Assembly (NCBI RefSeq): GCF_033473495.1
Contig: NC_088941.1
Coordinates: 186,001-250,000 of the forward strand
Direction: 5' to 3'
DNA: 64,000 nucleotides
DNA from: Cercospora beticola
Lineage: Eukaryota; Ascomycota; Dothideomycetes; Mycosphaerellales; Mycosphaerellaceae
The translations under genes and the position numbers were made by a program. Positions 40,668-52,272 of the stretch are shown in pieces. The notes beneath the pieces were generated by a model. The model was not told the origin of the DNA. It searched no databases and saw only the letters and a program-made list of their open reading frames with translations. Numbering within the stretch: the first letter of the stretch is position 1; each line of letters opens with the position of its first letter.

Positions 40668-42632
40668 ATGGGTGTCGGACGTCGCATGGGAAAGAAACAG
40701 GGCGCTCCTGAGCCTCTAGATGAGGCATTGATCACGAGGAAGCGCAAGTCTGCCGCACCTGCGAAGGGAGCCATCAAGAAGCAAAAAGTCGTCGAGCAGA
40801 AGCCTGCAAAGCCTACGAAGCAAGCAACGACAAATGGCCATAAGCAGGCACCTGCTGCGAAGCCAGCGAAGGTGAAGAAGTCCAAGAAAACTGCTCCCAC
40901 GCCGCCCGAATCAGATGCAGACGACGATGTGGAAGACCTGAATAGCGATGTGCTGGAAGACGAGGCTGGTGGGATGGCGGAAGATCTGGACTTCGACGAC
41001 GACTCCTTCGGCAGCGACGCGGACGACTTTGCCGATGCGCCTAGCGATGACGACGATGTGGAGCTGTCGGACAGCGAGATGCCCAAGAGCAAGATGTGGT
41101 CGGACGATGAGGACTCAGATGCGGAAGAGACGTTGACAGCGGCGAATATTGCTGGACTGTCTCGAAAGCTGGACGAACAAAGAGCACAGGAAGCAGCGGA
41201 GGCAGAAGAGGAGTTGCAGGATGATGCGCTTCAGACGAACATTGCTGCGGCAGATCTGTCAGACGACGAGGATGGGCCAGGCGCTGGTCTCGCGCCAGAT
41301 TTACAATTGCTCCGCACGAGGATCACAGAGATTGTACGTGTCTTGACTAACTTCAAGGAACTGGGCGAGCCCGGCAAGAGCAGAGCAGAATACACACAGT
41401 CGCTGCTTAAGGACATCTGCACGTACTACGGCTATTCGCCTTTCCTGGCGGAGAAGCTCTTCTCCCTCTTCCCGCCACAAGAAGCACTGCAGTTCTTCGA
41501 CGCAAACGAGACGCCACGTCCGATGGTCATTCGCACGAACACACTCCGAACACATCGACGAGACCTCGCGCACTCTTTGATCAATCGAGGTGTAACTCTG
41601 GAGCCAGTCGGGAAATGGTCCAAGGTCGGTCTGCAGATCTTCGAATCGCAGGTGCCACTGGGAGCCACGCCCGAATATCTCGCTGGTCATTACATCCTTC
41701 AGGCCGCTTCCTCTTTCCTGCCTGTCATGGCATTGGCACCGCAAGAGCACGAACGAGTTCTGGACATGGCAGCTGCTCCCGGAGGAAAGACTACACATCT
41801 AGCAGCATTGATGCGGAATACTGGTGTCATCTTCTCGAACGATTCCAATAAAGATCGTGCAAAGGGTCTCATTGGTAACATTCACAGACTGGGTGTGAAG
41901 AACACGGTCGTCTGCAATTATTCAGCTCTGGAGTTTCCAAAAGTCATGGGTGGTTTTGACCGTGTCCTGCTGGATGCGCCTTGCTCCGGTACTGGAGTCA
42001 TTGCCAAGGATGCGAGTGTGAAGACGAACAAGACTGAGGCAGATTTCCTCCGACTGCCTCATCTCCAGAAGCAGCTTCTGCTTGCTGCTGTAGACTCTGT
42101 TGATCACGCATCGAAGACGGGAGGCTACATTGTCTATTCGACGTGCTCAGTCACAGTCGAAGAGAACGAGCAGGTCGTGCAATACGTTCTTAACAAGCGA
42201 CCCAACGTCAAGCTTGTGCCCACAGGCCTGGTATTCGGCAAGGAGGGATTCACGAAATTCCAGTCAAAGCGCTTCCATCCGAGCATGAAGGAGACGCGGC
42301 GATATTACCCGCATGCTTACAACGTGGATGGTTTCTTCGTTGCCAAGTTCAAGAAGATCGCGGTGACACCACTCAATGCTGTGAGGGCGCAAGGCAGTGC
42401 CGAAGAAAAGAAGCAACAAGTTAACGGAGGCGCGCAAGAGGAAGAAATCGTGGAGGACGAAGACATCGTTGATGACGAGAAGCAAAATGGCGAAGGCGAC
42501 GACTTTGGCGGCTTCGACAGTGAAGAAGACAACAAGATCATCGAGAGAGCACAGCGGAAGACATTGAAAAAGAAGGGCATAAATCCCAAGGCGTCCAAGA
42601 GCAAAGCAGTGAAATCGCTGTTGAAAAAGTAA
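40668..42632 (+). CDS. nop2: 25S rRNA (cytosine-C5)-methyltransferase Nop2
   Basis: Nucleolar enzyme that makes m5C in the large-subunit rRNA and is needed for 60S assembly (NSUN1 family). 654 aa, no intron. A basic N terminus (MGVGRRMGKKQG, many Lys) and acidic stretches (DADDDVEDLNSDVLEDEAGG) are followed by the RFM domain: NTLRTHRRDLAHSL, ASSFLPVMALAPQEHERVLD, DMAAAPGGKTTHLAALM (SAM binding), FSNDSNKDRAKGL. The catalytic cysteines are Cys439 in DAPCSGTGVI and Cys493 in YSTCSVTVEENE, 54 residues apart as in yeast Nop2. The basic C-terminal tail ends KAVKSLLKK. Confidence 0.96.
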   Translation: MGVGRRMGKKQGAPEPLDEALITRKRKSAAPAKGAIKKQKVVEQKPAKPTKQATTNGHKQAPAAKPAKVKKSKKTAPTPPESDADDDVEDLNSDVLEDEAGGMAEDLDFDDDSFGSDADDFADAPSDDDDVELSDSEMPKSKMWSDDEDSDAEETLTAANIAGLSRKLDEQRAQEAAEAEEELQDDALQTNIAAADLSDDEDGPGAGLAPDLQLLRTRITEIVRVLTNFKELGEPGKSRAEYTQSLLKDICTYYGYSPFLAEKLFSLFPPQEALQFFDANETPRPMVIRTNTLRTHRRDLAHSLINRGVTLEPVGKWSKVGLQIFESQVPLGATPEYLAGHYILQAASSFLPVMALAPQEHERVLDMAAAPGGKTTHLAALMRNTGVIFSNDSNKDRAKGLIGNIHRLGVKNTVVCNYSALEFPKVMGGFDRVLLDAPCSGTGVIAKDASVKTNKTEADFLRLPHLQKQLLLAAVDSVDHASKTGGYIVYSTCSVTVEENEQVVQYVLNKRPNVKLVPTGLVFGKEGFTKFQSKRFHPSMKETRRYYPHAYNVDGFFVAKFKKIAVTPLNAVRAQGSAEEKKQQVNGGAQEEEIVEDEDIVDDEKQNGEGDDFGGFDSEEDNKIIERAQRKTLKKKGINPKASKSKAVKSLLKK

Positions 42633-42960
42633 TCGGTCTGGGAATTTACTAAATGGTCTGGATACCTTGTACAATTTATCAGGTGCCAGCTGAGAAGCGG
42701 CACCTTTCCTCGCATCTAGCTTCCACTCATCCCCATTGCACTGAAGAAATGCGATGAATGAGCAGCTGACAAGGCCACAGATTAAGCTTGCTCATGCCCC
42801 GCTCTTTCCGACCGGCGAATTCAACGATCTCGGCACACCAGTTCGCCTGCTATGGACCTTGACTTGTAGCTTCGAGCATTGATATAGATCAGCGACTTCG
42901 CGCGCCACCTTGAGCCAAACTTTCAGTTCCCACACACTTGGAATCGGGGCAGTGTCCGCC
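42633..42960. other. intergenic between nop2 and amidase
   Basis: 328 bp on the same strand; nop2 3' UTR and amidase promoter. The frame upstream of the amidase ATG is open but looks non-coding. Confidence 0.6.
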
Positions 42961-44760
42961 ATGGCTGATCAACCGTCACTAACACCTGGAGTGCCTTGGA
43001 CCGAGATAGTCAAGCAAAAGCGAGCGGATCAATCGAAGAAGATTTCAGAATACGAGCAGACCTATGCCTCGGAACCCTTACAAGATTCACAGATTGAGGC
43101 GATTACCTCTATCGATGCGGCAGAAGACCTTGCGGCCAGTGTCGCTGCCAAAAAGTTCACAGCTGTTGAAGTCGCGAAATCGTATATACAGAAGTGAGAC
43201 TCTTCCAGAACACGAACGACTACACGTATCTTTCCAGGGTTGTGCTTACAGAACATGCTAGAGCAATTGCCGCACACAAGAAGACAAATTGCCTTACGGA
43301 GGTTCTCTTCGCTGAAGCAGTACAGCAAGCCTGCGAATTGGATTCATACTTACAGACGACCGGAAAGACCAAAGGCCCTCTGCACGGCGTATGCATGACC
43401 CTGAAAGATCAGTTCGACGTCACCGGCCACGACACCACGCTTGGATATGTTGGCATGTCGTTTCAACCTGCGAAGAAAGACGCTTTGCTAGTGAAGATCT
43501 TGAAAGAGGCGGGAGTGGTGTTCATTGCGAAGACGAATCTCCCGCAGAGTATCATGGTCAGTACCGCCTTCGTCAACGGTTGTGGATTGACATCGAATGA
43601 AGAGCTGACTATATTCCATATAGTGGTGTGAAACAGAGAATCCTCTCTTCGGTCTGACGACACATCCTATGAACCCGAATCTGACACCTGGTGGTTCCAC
43701 TGGCGGCGAAGGTGCCCTCCTTCACGAGCATGGCAGTATCCTCGGCTGGGGAACAGACATTGGCGGCTCTGTACGCATTCCTGCTCACATGTGCGGCCTC
43801 TACTCCCTCAAACCCAGCAGCGGGCGTCTTCCATACTTAGGCTGTCAAGTCACCACCGCTGGCCAAGAACACGTCCCCTCCGTCGTCGGGCCGTTATCTC
43901 GCTCTCTCTCCTCCCTCTCCCTCGTTACTCGCACCCTCCTCGCCTCTTCTCCATGGCTCCATGATCCAACCTGTCACCGCATTCCCTGGGACCAGACCCT
44001 CTACAAAGAAACCCAATCCCGCCCCCTCACAATCGGCCTCCTTCTCGACGATGGTCTCGTCCGGCCACACCCGCCAAATACTCGAATCCTGACAAACCTC
44101 TCTACCGCACTTCAATCATCCGGCCACACAATCCTCCCCTGGTCTCCAGAAAACCATACCCCTCTCCACCGCGAAGCAATCTCAATAATGGACACCTACT
44201 ACCTCTCCGACGGCTGTCTCGACCTCAAAACTTCCCTCGCCTTAGCGAACGAGCCTCCAATCTCTCGTGTATCCGACGTCCTCGCACAAGCTCTCGCTTC
44301 TCCCTCCAAAGGCGCGCCTTTCATAGTCCCGGAATACTGGGCTCTCAACCTGCGAAAACGCGCTGTCCAAGCAAAATACCTCGAGCTCTGGAATTCCATT
44401 CGCGATCCTGAGACGGGTAGAGAATGCGATGTGTTGATCATGCCGGTCATGCCGCACAGTGCAGTCCGACATCGAGAATGTAAATGGGTAGGGTACACGA
44501 AAGTGTGGAATTTGCTGGACTGGAGTGTGGTAGTTTTGCCAGCAGGAAAAGTCGAGCAGGAGGATGTGGAAGAAGAAGATGAAACGTACGAAGGTAGAAG
44601 TGAATTAGATAGCTGGAACTGGGGTTTATGGACAAAAGACAAACGGAACATGGTGGGATTGCCGATAGGTATACAGATTGTGGGTAGGAGGTTGGAGGAA
44701 GAGAAAGTTCTTGCCGCTGCGAAGGTCATCGAGGGTATTCTGAGAGGCGAGAGGAAGTGA
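42961..44760 (+). CDS. amidase, AmdS/acetamidase type
   Basis: Hydrolyses carboxylic amides with the amidase-signature Ser-cisSer-Lys triad. Three exons (42961-43193, 43238-43556, 43624-44760) give 562 aa. Lys is in MTLKDQFDVTGHDTT; the Gly/Ser loop is PGGSTGGEGALLHEHGS, with Thr where most members have the second Ser of GGSS; the nucleophile Ser is in GTDIGGSVRIPAH. The second intron joins NLPQSIM to WCETENPLFG, the family's usual N-P-L-F/W-G block. No signal peptide. A loop of about 12 Glu/Asp (QEDVEEEDETYEG) near the C terminus is lineage-specific. Substrate could be acetamide or another small amide. Confidence 0.93.
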
Positions 44761-45153
44761 TCACAGAATCTCGTATTTTCAGCAGATGAGAATCAGAACA
44801 AAATCATAATCCTGCAGCTAGCGTGTCGCAGCACTGCCGCAAGACAACTTTTCATGGCTACCTATGCATCGTTCGCATCATTTATAACTCATATCACATT
44901 GGGGTATCGCCCATTTGCAATGGCCCCGACTTAAGCGCCAAACCTGATAGTGGCGGCAACAGCCAGGCCTTTTTGTACTTCTAGTCAACGCTCCAGACGC
45001 CAAAGCAAATGCAGCAATTGCGGACCTCCGATGCTCACAGCGCTGCATGACCTCCCTCCGTCCACTCTATTCCCTGCTGCAGAAATAGCCTCCTTGATGT
45101 GAAGGTAGTGCGTTGTGTCTTACGCGGTCCGGTACGAAGGAGTTGTGAGTCGT
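44761..45153. other. convergent intergenic, amidase / shp1
   Basis: 393 bp between two 3' ends; no gene seen. Confidence 0.6.
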
Positions 45154-46401
45154 TTAAGTCCACTTCTGCACAACCACACCACCACGCTTGAAGTCGGACA
45201 TGTCGCCAAGAACTTGCGACTTGTCGGCGAGCTCCTTCGAAGGGAATGTGGTTTGCAGCACATATGAGCGCTGCTGCGATGCAGGCGAAGCACGGTTGAC
45301 AAAGTCGTAGACGTCGCCGATCGTGTGGGTGGTGTTGAAACGCGACGCCAGCCGAGTGCCGTCACCGAGTCGGATTTGCAATTGGAGAGTTGGTTGCGAC
45401 TCATCGACAGTCATCTCCTCTGGCTTCGCCTGCGACGAGGCAGCAGCAGCGGGTGCTCTTGATGTTGATGCCGATGCTGCGGAAGACGATGCGAGAGCTG
45501 GTGTGGGGGAACCGAGACGCTGTCCTGACCCGCCAAATGGCTTGTACTTGGGCTTTGGCGCGACGTAGTTCTCGCCCTTGTGTGGATCCAGGTTCAGATC
45601 AACCTCTTGGTCAGGTTGGACATCGAGCAGTGCCTTAGGTGCTCGGCCTTGGTTGATTTCGGTCATAATATGCTCGTTCGCGTGGTCGTCGAAGCGCAAA
45701 AGTGGTCCGTCATCGATGCTCACACCGTCTGCCCACAGGTGGAGAGTGCGAGTGACTCGAGGAGGTGGTTGCCCTCGAACAGCGTTTGGATCCTCGATAA
45801 CTCGACTAGGAGCATCGTCGCCTCCCAATGTCTGCGCACGTCCCATAAAGTGGCTACTTCGTGGTTCCTCGTCTTCCTCGCCTGCCGCACCAGGGCGGTC
45901 GCGGTTCGAGCGCGCCTGGTTCATGATGTTACGGAAGTGATCGACTGGGCCGTCGCCCTGATTTGGATCTGTGACTGCGAGCCCACTCTTCTCACCACCA
46001 GCGAACAAGTCGCGCTTCTTGTCATCATCTGAGGATGCATCCCCGCCACCTTGCAAGTCGCGCAGGGTCGTGGGACCCTTGGGCTTCCTACTGCTGCCCG
46101 ATTTGTTGGTTGCGGGTGCAGCGTCTACATTGCGGCGTGGGTTGGCGGTCGGTGGAGGTTCGTCGTCGTCGTCTTCGTCGGCAGAGGCTTGCTCGTCGCC
46201 GGCAGCGAAGAAGAGGCTGACGGCAGCCTCAAGGTCCCAGTTAGATGCGCCAAGCGCGTTTTGTGCCTGAGCGATCAGTTAGCAAGGTGTTCACGGCAAC
46301 AGTAGATTGAGGGAACATACAACTGTGGGACTCGCGCCGGTGATCGCCGTAAATTGCGCCACCTTCTCGTCCTGCGTGTCGCTCGAGTCCGCGGTTGACA
46401 T
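45154..46401 (-). CDS. shp1: UBX-domain protein Shp1/p47, Cdc48 adaptor
   Basis: Substrate-recruiting cofactor of the Cdc48/p97 ATPase, acting in ER-associated degradation, membrane fusion and phosphatase regulation. Two exons (46401-46321, 46266-45154; 54-bp intron) give 397 aa. Domains in order: UBA-like (about 10-50, FTAITGASPTVAQNALGASN and WDLEAAVSLFFAAGDE), a polar linker, SEP (about 199-265, TLHLWADGVSIDDGPLR-like, FDDHANEHIMTEINQGRAP), Ala/Ser linker, UBX (about 310-395, TLQLQIRLGDGTRLASRFN, then TTFPSKEL as the FP-turn, ending VVVQKWT). Divergent from mim1 across 365 bp. Confidence 0.96.
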
Positions 46402-46766
46402 CGTGCTATTGGTTGCGTTGGACGTGTGTTCTTTTGTAGGTGGGATGGGAGTGTTGTTGTTTCGGAAGAGCTTCGAAGGTGGGGAGGAGCGTTCGTTCAA
46501 GTTCGAGGCAATGACATCGACGCTTGGCGCGGCAGTCCGTGTTGATGAAGAGAGAGCTTGTGAGAGAGAACGAGCTCGGCTTTATGTACCGCTTCCGCCG
46601 CCGCACATCACCACCCATTCACCACCGTGACGCGTCAATTGCCCGCCGGACAACACATTCACTCGTTCTATCACCAAATCACTATACTACTCCGTCATCA
46701 GAGATCACCCTGTAGCAGCGACTGTGACTCGGCGACCGCTGAGCACGCCAAACATCCCCTGCAACC
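46402..46766. promoter_or_regulatory. divergent promoter region, shp1 / mim1
   Basis: 365 bp between the two start codons. Short frames here lack support. No specific element assigned. Confidence 0.55.
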
Positions 46767-47240
46767 ATGGATCTCTCCGAATCGCAGACCACATTCCCGT
46801 CTGATAGCGAAAACTACGATGCGAACCACTCGAACCAAGACTCTTCCGAAGAGCCCATATCAGACACGTCAAGTCCCATGATCCTCTACTCGCCGCCCAC
46901 CTTCTGGAGCATATTGCGAGGCGCGGCGATCAACTTACTCCTGCCCTTCGTCAACGGACTGATGCTGGGATTTGGAGAGCTGTTTGCACATGAGGCGGCA
47001 TTCCGGTTAGGATGGAGTGGGACGAAGGTATGGAACACAATCGCTGCGCTCTCAGCGAGCCGAGGCATACAATCGCAAGGCGAAGTGAGATGTCAGGGCA
47101 CATTATTGATGCGTGAACAGATATTCCCCAGCCACAGGATAGGGCACAAAGTAGGACCTGGCGTGGAAATGAGAGATGACCCGATCGAGAGGAGACGGAG
47201 AAGTGGGCAAGAAATGGATGCATACACTTCACTAGAATAG
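46767..47240 (+). CDS. mim1: mitochondrial import protein Mim1 (TOM13)
   Basis: Outer-membrane protein of the MIM complex that inserts alpha-helical proteins, including TOM subunits. Two exons (46767-47027, 47121-47240) give 126 aa. A polar acidic N terminus is followed by the family core (about 47-82) WSILRGAAINLLLPFVNGLM, LGFGELFAHEAAFRLGW, containing the single membrane segment with GxxxG-like spacing. The C terminus reads IFPSHRIGHKVGPGVEMRD. The 93-bp intron is a multiple of three without stops, so a longer read-through form would also be open, but the family alignment (GTK then IFP) supports splicing. Confidence 0.93.
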   Translation: MDLSESQTTFPSDSENYDANHSNQDSSEEPISDTSSPMILYSPPTFWSILRGAAINLLLPFVNGLMLGFGELFAHEAAFRLGWSGTKVWNTIAALSASRGIQSQGEVRCQGTLLMREQIFPSHRIGHKVGPGVEMRDDPIERRRRSGQEMDAYTSLE

Positions 47241-47824
47241 ACGGATGATGGATCACAGATGAATCTACACTGCAAATGGAAATCTGAGTGTACATAGAGA
47301 GTATTAGACTCTCCGCTGAAAGCCGCTCGGCAAGATACGAGAGATCACGACGGAATCACGCCCAAAAGAGATCGTGTTTCGATACAAACAAAGGCAGCAG
47401 CAGACCCTCGGCACAACACTAGAACTACAAGCGCCAGCTAACCAGACGTGGCAGTCTCAAATGAATTCAGCAACAAACGAACCACGCGACTTTGCAGTCA
47501 GTCATCAACCTGAGATAAGGCTGATGGAATAACAGGATGCGACGTGTATCGCATTGCACATGCCATTCGAAGAGATTGACATGGCAATCCCGCACTGACT
47601 TGGTCCGCAGACGGATGATCACACCACAGACTTGCCTATGAAGTTCGTGTAATCGACGATCAGCGAAAGGTCGCTCAAAACAATCAACCTCAAGGCTGAG
47701 TTCTCCCACGTCCAGTGTCCATCAGCTCGGAACGATACCGCGCGGTCTTCGTCTCACAGATGTGTCGCGTGTTGAATACTGCTAACTATTTCTGTTCTCG
47801 CACATCAAGTATCGGGTCCTCAGA
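47241..47824. other. convergent intergenic
   Basis: 584 bp between mim1 and the membrane-protein gene, both ending here. No gene seen. Confidence 0.55.
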
Positions 47825-48615
47825 TCAGGTAACAAGTCCGGCGTCTTTGGGTACCGTCTGCTCTTCACTTATTTCCGGTAGCGCGTCTTTCCCTGTACGC
47901 TGACGCTGGAACAGTATGACAGCCCCAATGAGAACGGCTATAGCAGCCAGACCCCCGACACTACCTCCTGCTATTGCTCCGACGTTCGACGAAGTATCGT
48001 TCCTGTCAGGTGGCGCCGCGACATCTGAGAGAGTAGTGTCATTGCCTGGGGACGCCGAGGTTGTGGACGAAGCCGGGTAGGTCACCAAAAGCGTCTGTCA
48101 GCACCTTTCGTCTGATTGAATGGCAGATCTTCTTACCGTGGAAACCCGGAAACTTGATGTCACTGTGGCAGTACAAGCTGTCGCTGGTACAGTATCTGTT
48201 ACTGCGAGCGTGATGGCCTTGGTGAGACCTAGCCCGGCCAACTGTTCTTTCCTCAACACAATCTGTCGCCCGCCCTGAAGAGCGACAGTGTTTGAGCAAT
48301 CCCCACTGTTGCAACTCACTGACCACCGCAGGTGTGTAATCTCAAGAAGCTATTCGGGTCGTTGTCAGGACAGATTTTGTTGCACGGCGCTCCCCACTTA
48401 GGATCCGTACAGGAGCCCCGGACCAGCATTCCAGAGTTAAGACACAGGCCATTCTCGAGACAATAGTCATCCGCGCCACAGCAAGCTGAAGTGCCAGTCG
48501 AAGTGTCGCACGGTATGTCTTCGACGGTCGTCACGCCGTCTGCGCGGTAGCATGTCGCGACGGCCAGGTGGAAACTCCCAACGAAGCAGAATATGGACTG
48601 CAGCAGTCTGAACAT
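47825..48615 (-). CDS. Cys-rich type I membrane protein, apparent frameshift
   Basis: The start at 48615 gives a signal peptide (MFRLLQSIFCFVGSFHLAVA) and a Cys-rich ectodomain (CYRADGVTTVEDIPC, SACCGADDYCLENGLCL, VRGSCTDPKWG, CNKICPDND) typical of a family of small fungal surface proteins. The frame stops at 48318-48316, yet the next frame continues in family style (SCNSGDCSNTVALQGGRQI). It then crosses a 42-bp intron (48136-48095) into a Ser/Thr stalk, a transmembrane helix (about VGAIAGGSVGGLAAIAVLIG) and a short cytosolic tail. I find no acceptable intron at the switch: the needed gap is 2 mod 3 and the only GT..AG pairs give 5 or 8 bases. A one-base loss, real or from assembly, would explain it. 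Function unknown. Confidence 0.55.
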
Positions 48616-49380
48616 TGTTGTGTGCGATAGTAGAAAATTGGTCGATTTGTTCGTTGCCCGACATTGGTGGACTGGAGTCAAAGGCTACATGTGTTCAGAA
48701 TAGTGCGGAAAAGGGGTGTTGCAATTTCATTGCGCATCGCTTTCTACCTTTGGGCGCTCAACGAGCATCACAGAGTGCGGAAGTTCACAAAGCCATGATA
48801 GCAGGTCCGCCAATCGCTGATGAAGTCTCGCGACGCAGCAAGGCTGAGACAAGGCTGAAGGATGAATTTTGGAGGCTTACAAGCATTACTGGACAGGAGA
48901 GAGAGGATGGAGAGATTTGCAATGAGAGTCTTGCAGCTCTTCGACAGAAAGTTGACTGTCAAGCCAGGGACCTCTATCTGCGCCAACGACATGTTGCACG
49001 AGATGTCATAATTTCTGTGGAACTATCGTCGTTGTGTTGCAGGATGGCTGCAAAGCGCGGTCTTTGGAACAGTCAGCAGTCGTCTTGGCTCGTCGTGGTC
49101 GCTTTCCCGACTTGGGGATTGCGCCTTCCTCTACGGCTTGACCTTCTGAAAATTTGGCAACATTACTACTATCAGCGATTGCGATATCCCAACGACAGCC
49201 ATGGCTTGGTCATCGCATTTCAAAGCTTACAAACTTCGAACGGTCATCCGAGGCCCTTGAGAGGTGAACGCTGCCTACAAGACGCGACGCTTCACGCTGC
49301 AATAGATCAACGAACGCACTGGCAGTGATCATTCTTCACTTACGAGACAAGACTACCTGCTTTCCGACTGAAGTGCCATC
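48616..49380. other. divergent intergenic
   Basis: 765 bp between the membrane-protein gene and the reductase. A plus-strand frame of 237 codons begins inside it but has no motif and poor composition; I do not call it. Confidence 0.5.
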
Positions 49381-50586
49381 ATGGTCAAACTGTTCATGTG
49401 CGTACTTTCGTGCTTTTCTAGCGCGAGTTGCGTGCCTTCCTTCCACTAACATTGCCTCTCACAACAGAACCGGAGCCACAGGCTACATTGGTGGGGATTT
49501 CCTGTACACAATCTCCCAGGCGCATTCTGAATATGCCGTTTCCGTGCTTGTTCGTCGTGAGGAGACCATCTCGAGGATCAGGAAATCGTACCCCAGTGTC
49601 GAGATTGTGGAGGGAGACCTGGACGATGGGGAGAGATTAGCAGCAGCAGCTGCTGAGGCCGATGTTGTCTTGAGTGAGTATCAATCAACGAAGCCAAGCG
49701 TGGAAACAAAACTAAGCAAAATAAATGTTTGCAGATCTCGCAGCTACGAATCACCTAGCAGGCTTCAAGGCTCTGCACAGTGGTGCTTCGAAGAGGAAAC
49801 TTGGTGGGTGCAGATCACCTTTCTTGGTCCACATCCGAGACTGACTGTGCCATGATAGCCCACTTCATTCAAATCTCTGGAGCTACAATGGTTTCCCAAG
49901 ACGAGATCAAATCTGGTAACTTTGGCGACGCTTCACCTCACCAATACGACGACCTCAGCGATCAGGAAGAGCTCCGTCAGATCATCCGCAAGCACGAGAA
50001 TCGACTCGTAGACAACCAGTTCTTAGACTTTGCGGAGCGATCATCTTCGGTCAAAAGTGCTCTGGTTATACCATCTTTGATCTACGGCCGAGGCCGTGGC
50101 CCGATCAATCAGCGCAGTATTCAGGTGCCGGAACTGGCACGGATAGCTCTTGAGAAAAAGCACGCGGTACAGATTGGTGCCGGCGAGAACATCTGGAGCA
50201 ACATACACATCTCCGATCTGAGCTCCATGTTGCTCAAGCTCGTAGAGAATGCTGTCTCTCAGGCCACTGATGACCAAGCATGGGGGCCGAATGGAATGTT
50301 TTTCGCTCGCTCAAATCCAGGCATCAGTTTTGGCCAAATCGCGAGGCTGATCTCAGACGCTGCGCAAAAGGAAGGGCTGTTCTCGGACTCGCAGATTGAG
50401 AAAATCACGGCTGCAGAAGCAGATGGTCTGTCGCCACATGCTTCAGCTATTGTGGGAACGAATGCGAGGACTTTGAGCAAGAAGGCACAGCAGGTTTTGG
50501 GCTGGAGTGCTAGTGGTTCTGGGCTCGAGGATGAGGTTTCTGCTACTGTCGTAGAGGAGGCCAGACGACTGCAGACGAGATCGTAG
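49381..50586 (+). CDS. NAD(P)-binding Rossmann protein, nucleoside-diphosphate-sugar epimerase/NmrA type
   Basis: Extended-SDR-like oxidoreductase. Four exons (49381-49397, 49468-49673, 49735-49803, 49859-50586) give 339 aa; the first exon is 17 nt. The dinucleotide motif spans intron 1: MVKLFITGATGYIGGDFL (GxxGxxG). Then LVRREETISRIRKSYPSVEI, EGDLDDGERLAAAAAEADVVL, an ALHSGASKRKLAHFIQISGA core. Later YGRGRGPINQRSIQVPELAR and IWSNIHISDLSSMLLKLVE, where family members place substrate contacts. No classical YxxxK is evident, as often in this atypical subgroup. Cytosolic. Substrate unknown; relatives are annotated only by fold. Confidence 0.87.
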
Positions 50587-50760
50587 AGACAGAAACGTTC
50601 GTGATGAAGACAATTTGATGCGCAGTAAATGAATATGCAATTTATGCATGCATGCACTTATGCACGTGTCATGTGCAAGCTGCACGTTAGCGGGTTTGTG
50701 GAGTAGACCCCCGACAAAAATGTCGGCCATCGCCAGTTGATCACCGCAACACCGCCCATC

Positions 50761-52272
50761 ATGATGCCCAGTAGGGGATTGCACGCCCTTCGAGGGAAGC
50801 TGCCTCGAATACATCAGTCACAGTGTCGAAATGTACACTCGTCCCATCTCGCGGAACTGCCATGCGACAACTGACACGTGCTCCAGCTCTCATCAACCAG
50901 TATACGACCCACGAGTCTCCGAATCGCATCTTCCACCTCTTCTCCCTCATCGCGCACAACGATACCCATTGCCCGTACCTCACGAGTAGCCATCCCGTCC
51001 GTCGCCGCGTTCCGCTATGCCTCAACACAGCCACCACCTCCCGCCGGGACACCACCTCCCGTCCACGAAACGACATCCTCCATCTCCAACATCGATACCA
51101 TCACATTAGACGACGTCTCCGCGGCCGCTGCTGTCGACCCCAATTCGATACCCGAGCAGATTGGCTATCTGCACTCCATTGGCGTCGATTACGGCTATGG
51201 CCCAACATCCATGATCCAATGGACTCTTGAACACGCTCACGTCTGGCTGGGCTTGCCTTGGTGGGCTTCCATTCTCTTCACTGCCGCCTCTCTACGCATT
51301 GCTCTGGCGCCGTTTTTCCTCAAGATGTCCGATATGCAAGCACGCTCAACAGCTCTGGCTCCGGTACTCAAGCCATTCAACGAGAAGGTGATGGAGGAGC
51401 AGCGAAGAGGCAACACAGCAGGTGCCTTGCAAGCCTATCAGCAGATGGGCGCGATCAAAAAACGCGCTGGTATCAGCAATGTCACAATGTTCACACCCAT
51501 CTTATTGCAAGGTGTGCTGGGATTTTGTGGTTACAGGCTGATGCATTACCTCGCAACCTTCCCGGTACCCGGCTTCAAGGACGGCGGCCTGCTCTGGCTA
51601 CAAGATCTCACCATCACCGACGGCTATCTGCTTCTGCCACTTATCATGGCGGCCACGATGCATACCATCATCCGCCTAGGAGGCGAAGCCGGTACCGCGA
51701 CCATGCCACCTGGCTTCAAGAAGTTCATGATGTGGGGAATGCCGACCATCATCTTTGCCGTCACCGCCTTCCAACCTGGCGCCGTAGCTCTGTGGTTCTG
51801 CGGATCAGGTGTAATCGGTATTCCGCAATCTCTGCTCCTCCAACGACCAGCTGTGCGAGAGTACTTTGGCCTTGCACCACTTTACAAACCCAAGCCTGGC
51901 GAGGCCGGCCCCAACATCCTCGAATCAATGATGAAACAATTTGAGCCAGCGAAAAGTGCTCCAACCTCTCCACATTCCGGCGGCAAAAATTCTGCGTACA
52001 TGAGACCGCAATACCAATCTCCCAATGTGCGGACTACGGGCTCAACAACGACAATTGATACCAAACTGGTCGATAAGATAGATATGGTACAACCTAACCC
52101 GCCACCCAAGGGCGTATTTGCACGAGCGAAGGAGGGGTTCAAGCAAGGGCAAGTACTGGCGGATAAGTTGAAGCAAAGGCAGGCCACGGCAAAGGATGCA
52201 CAGCAAAAAGCGGATGCGCAGAGGGCCGAATTCAAGCGACGAGCGGAGCAGTATGAGAAGAAAAGTCGGTAG
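50761..52272 (+). CDS. oxa1: mitochondrial inner-membrane insertase Oxa1
   Basis: YidC/Oxa1/Alb3 insertase that places mitochondrially made and some imported proteins into the inner membrane. Two exons (50761-50832, 50887-52272; 54-bp intron) give 485 aa. The first exon and start of the second form a basic presequence (MMPSRGLHALRGKLPRIHQS, then SSTSIRPTSLRIASS). Five membrane helices follow: LGLPWWASILFTAASLRIAL, then after KKRAGISNVTMFTPILLQGV the remaining ones, with FKKFMMWGMPTIIFAVTA and ALWFCGSGVIGIPQSLLL. The long Lys/Gln-rich matrix tail (about 400-485) is the ribosome-binding coiled coil. The frame downstream lacks its own ATG, confirming the first exon. Confidence 0.94.

Noticed and set aside
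48615..49328. A 237-codon plus-strand frame in the divergent spacer
   Set aside because: No motif, unlikely composition, and it begins at the start codon of the opposite gene.
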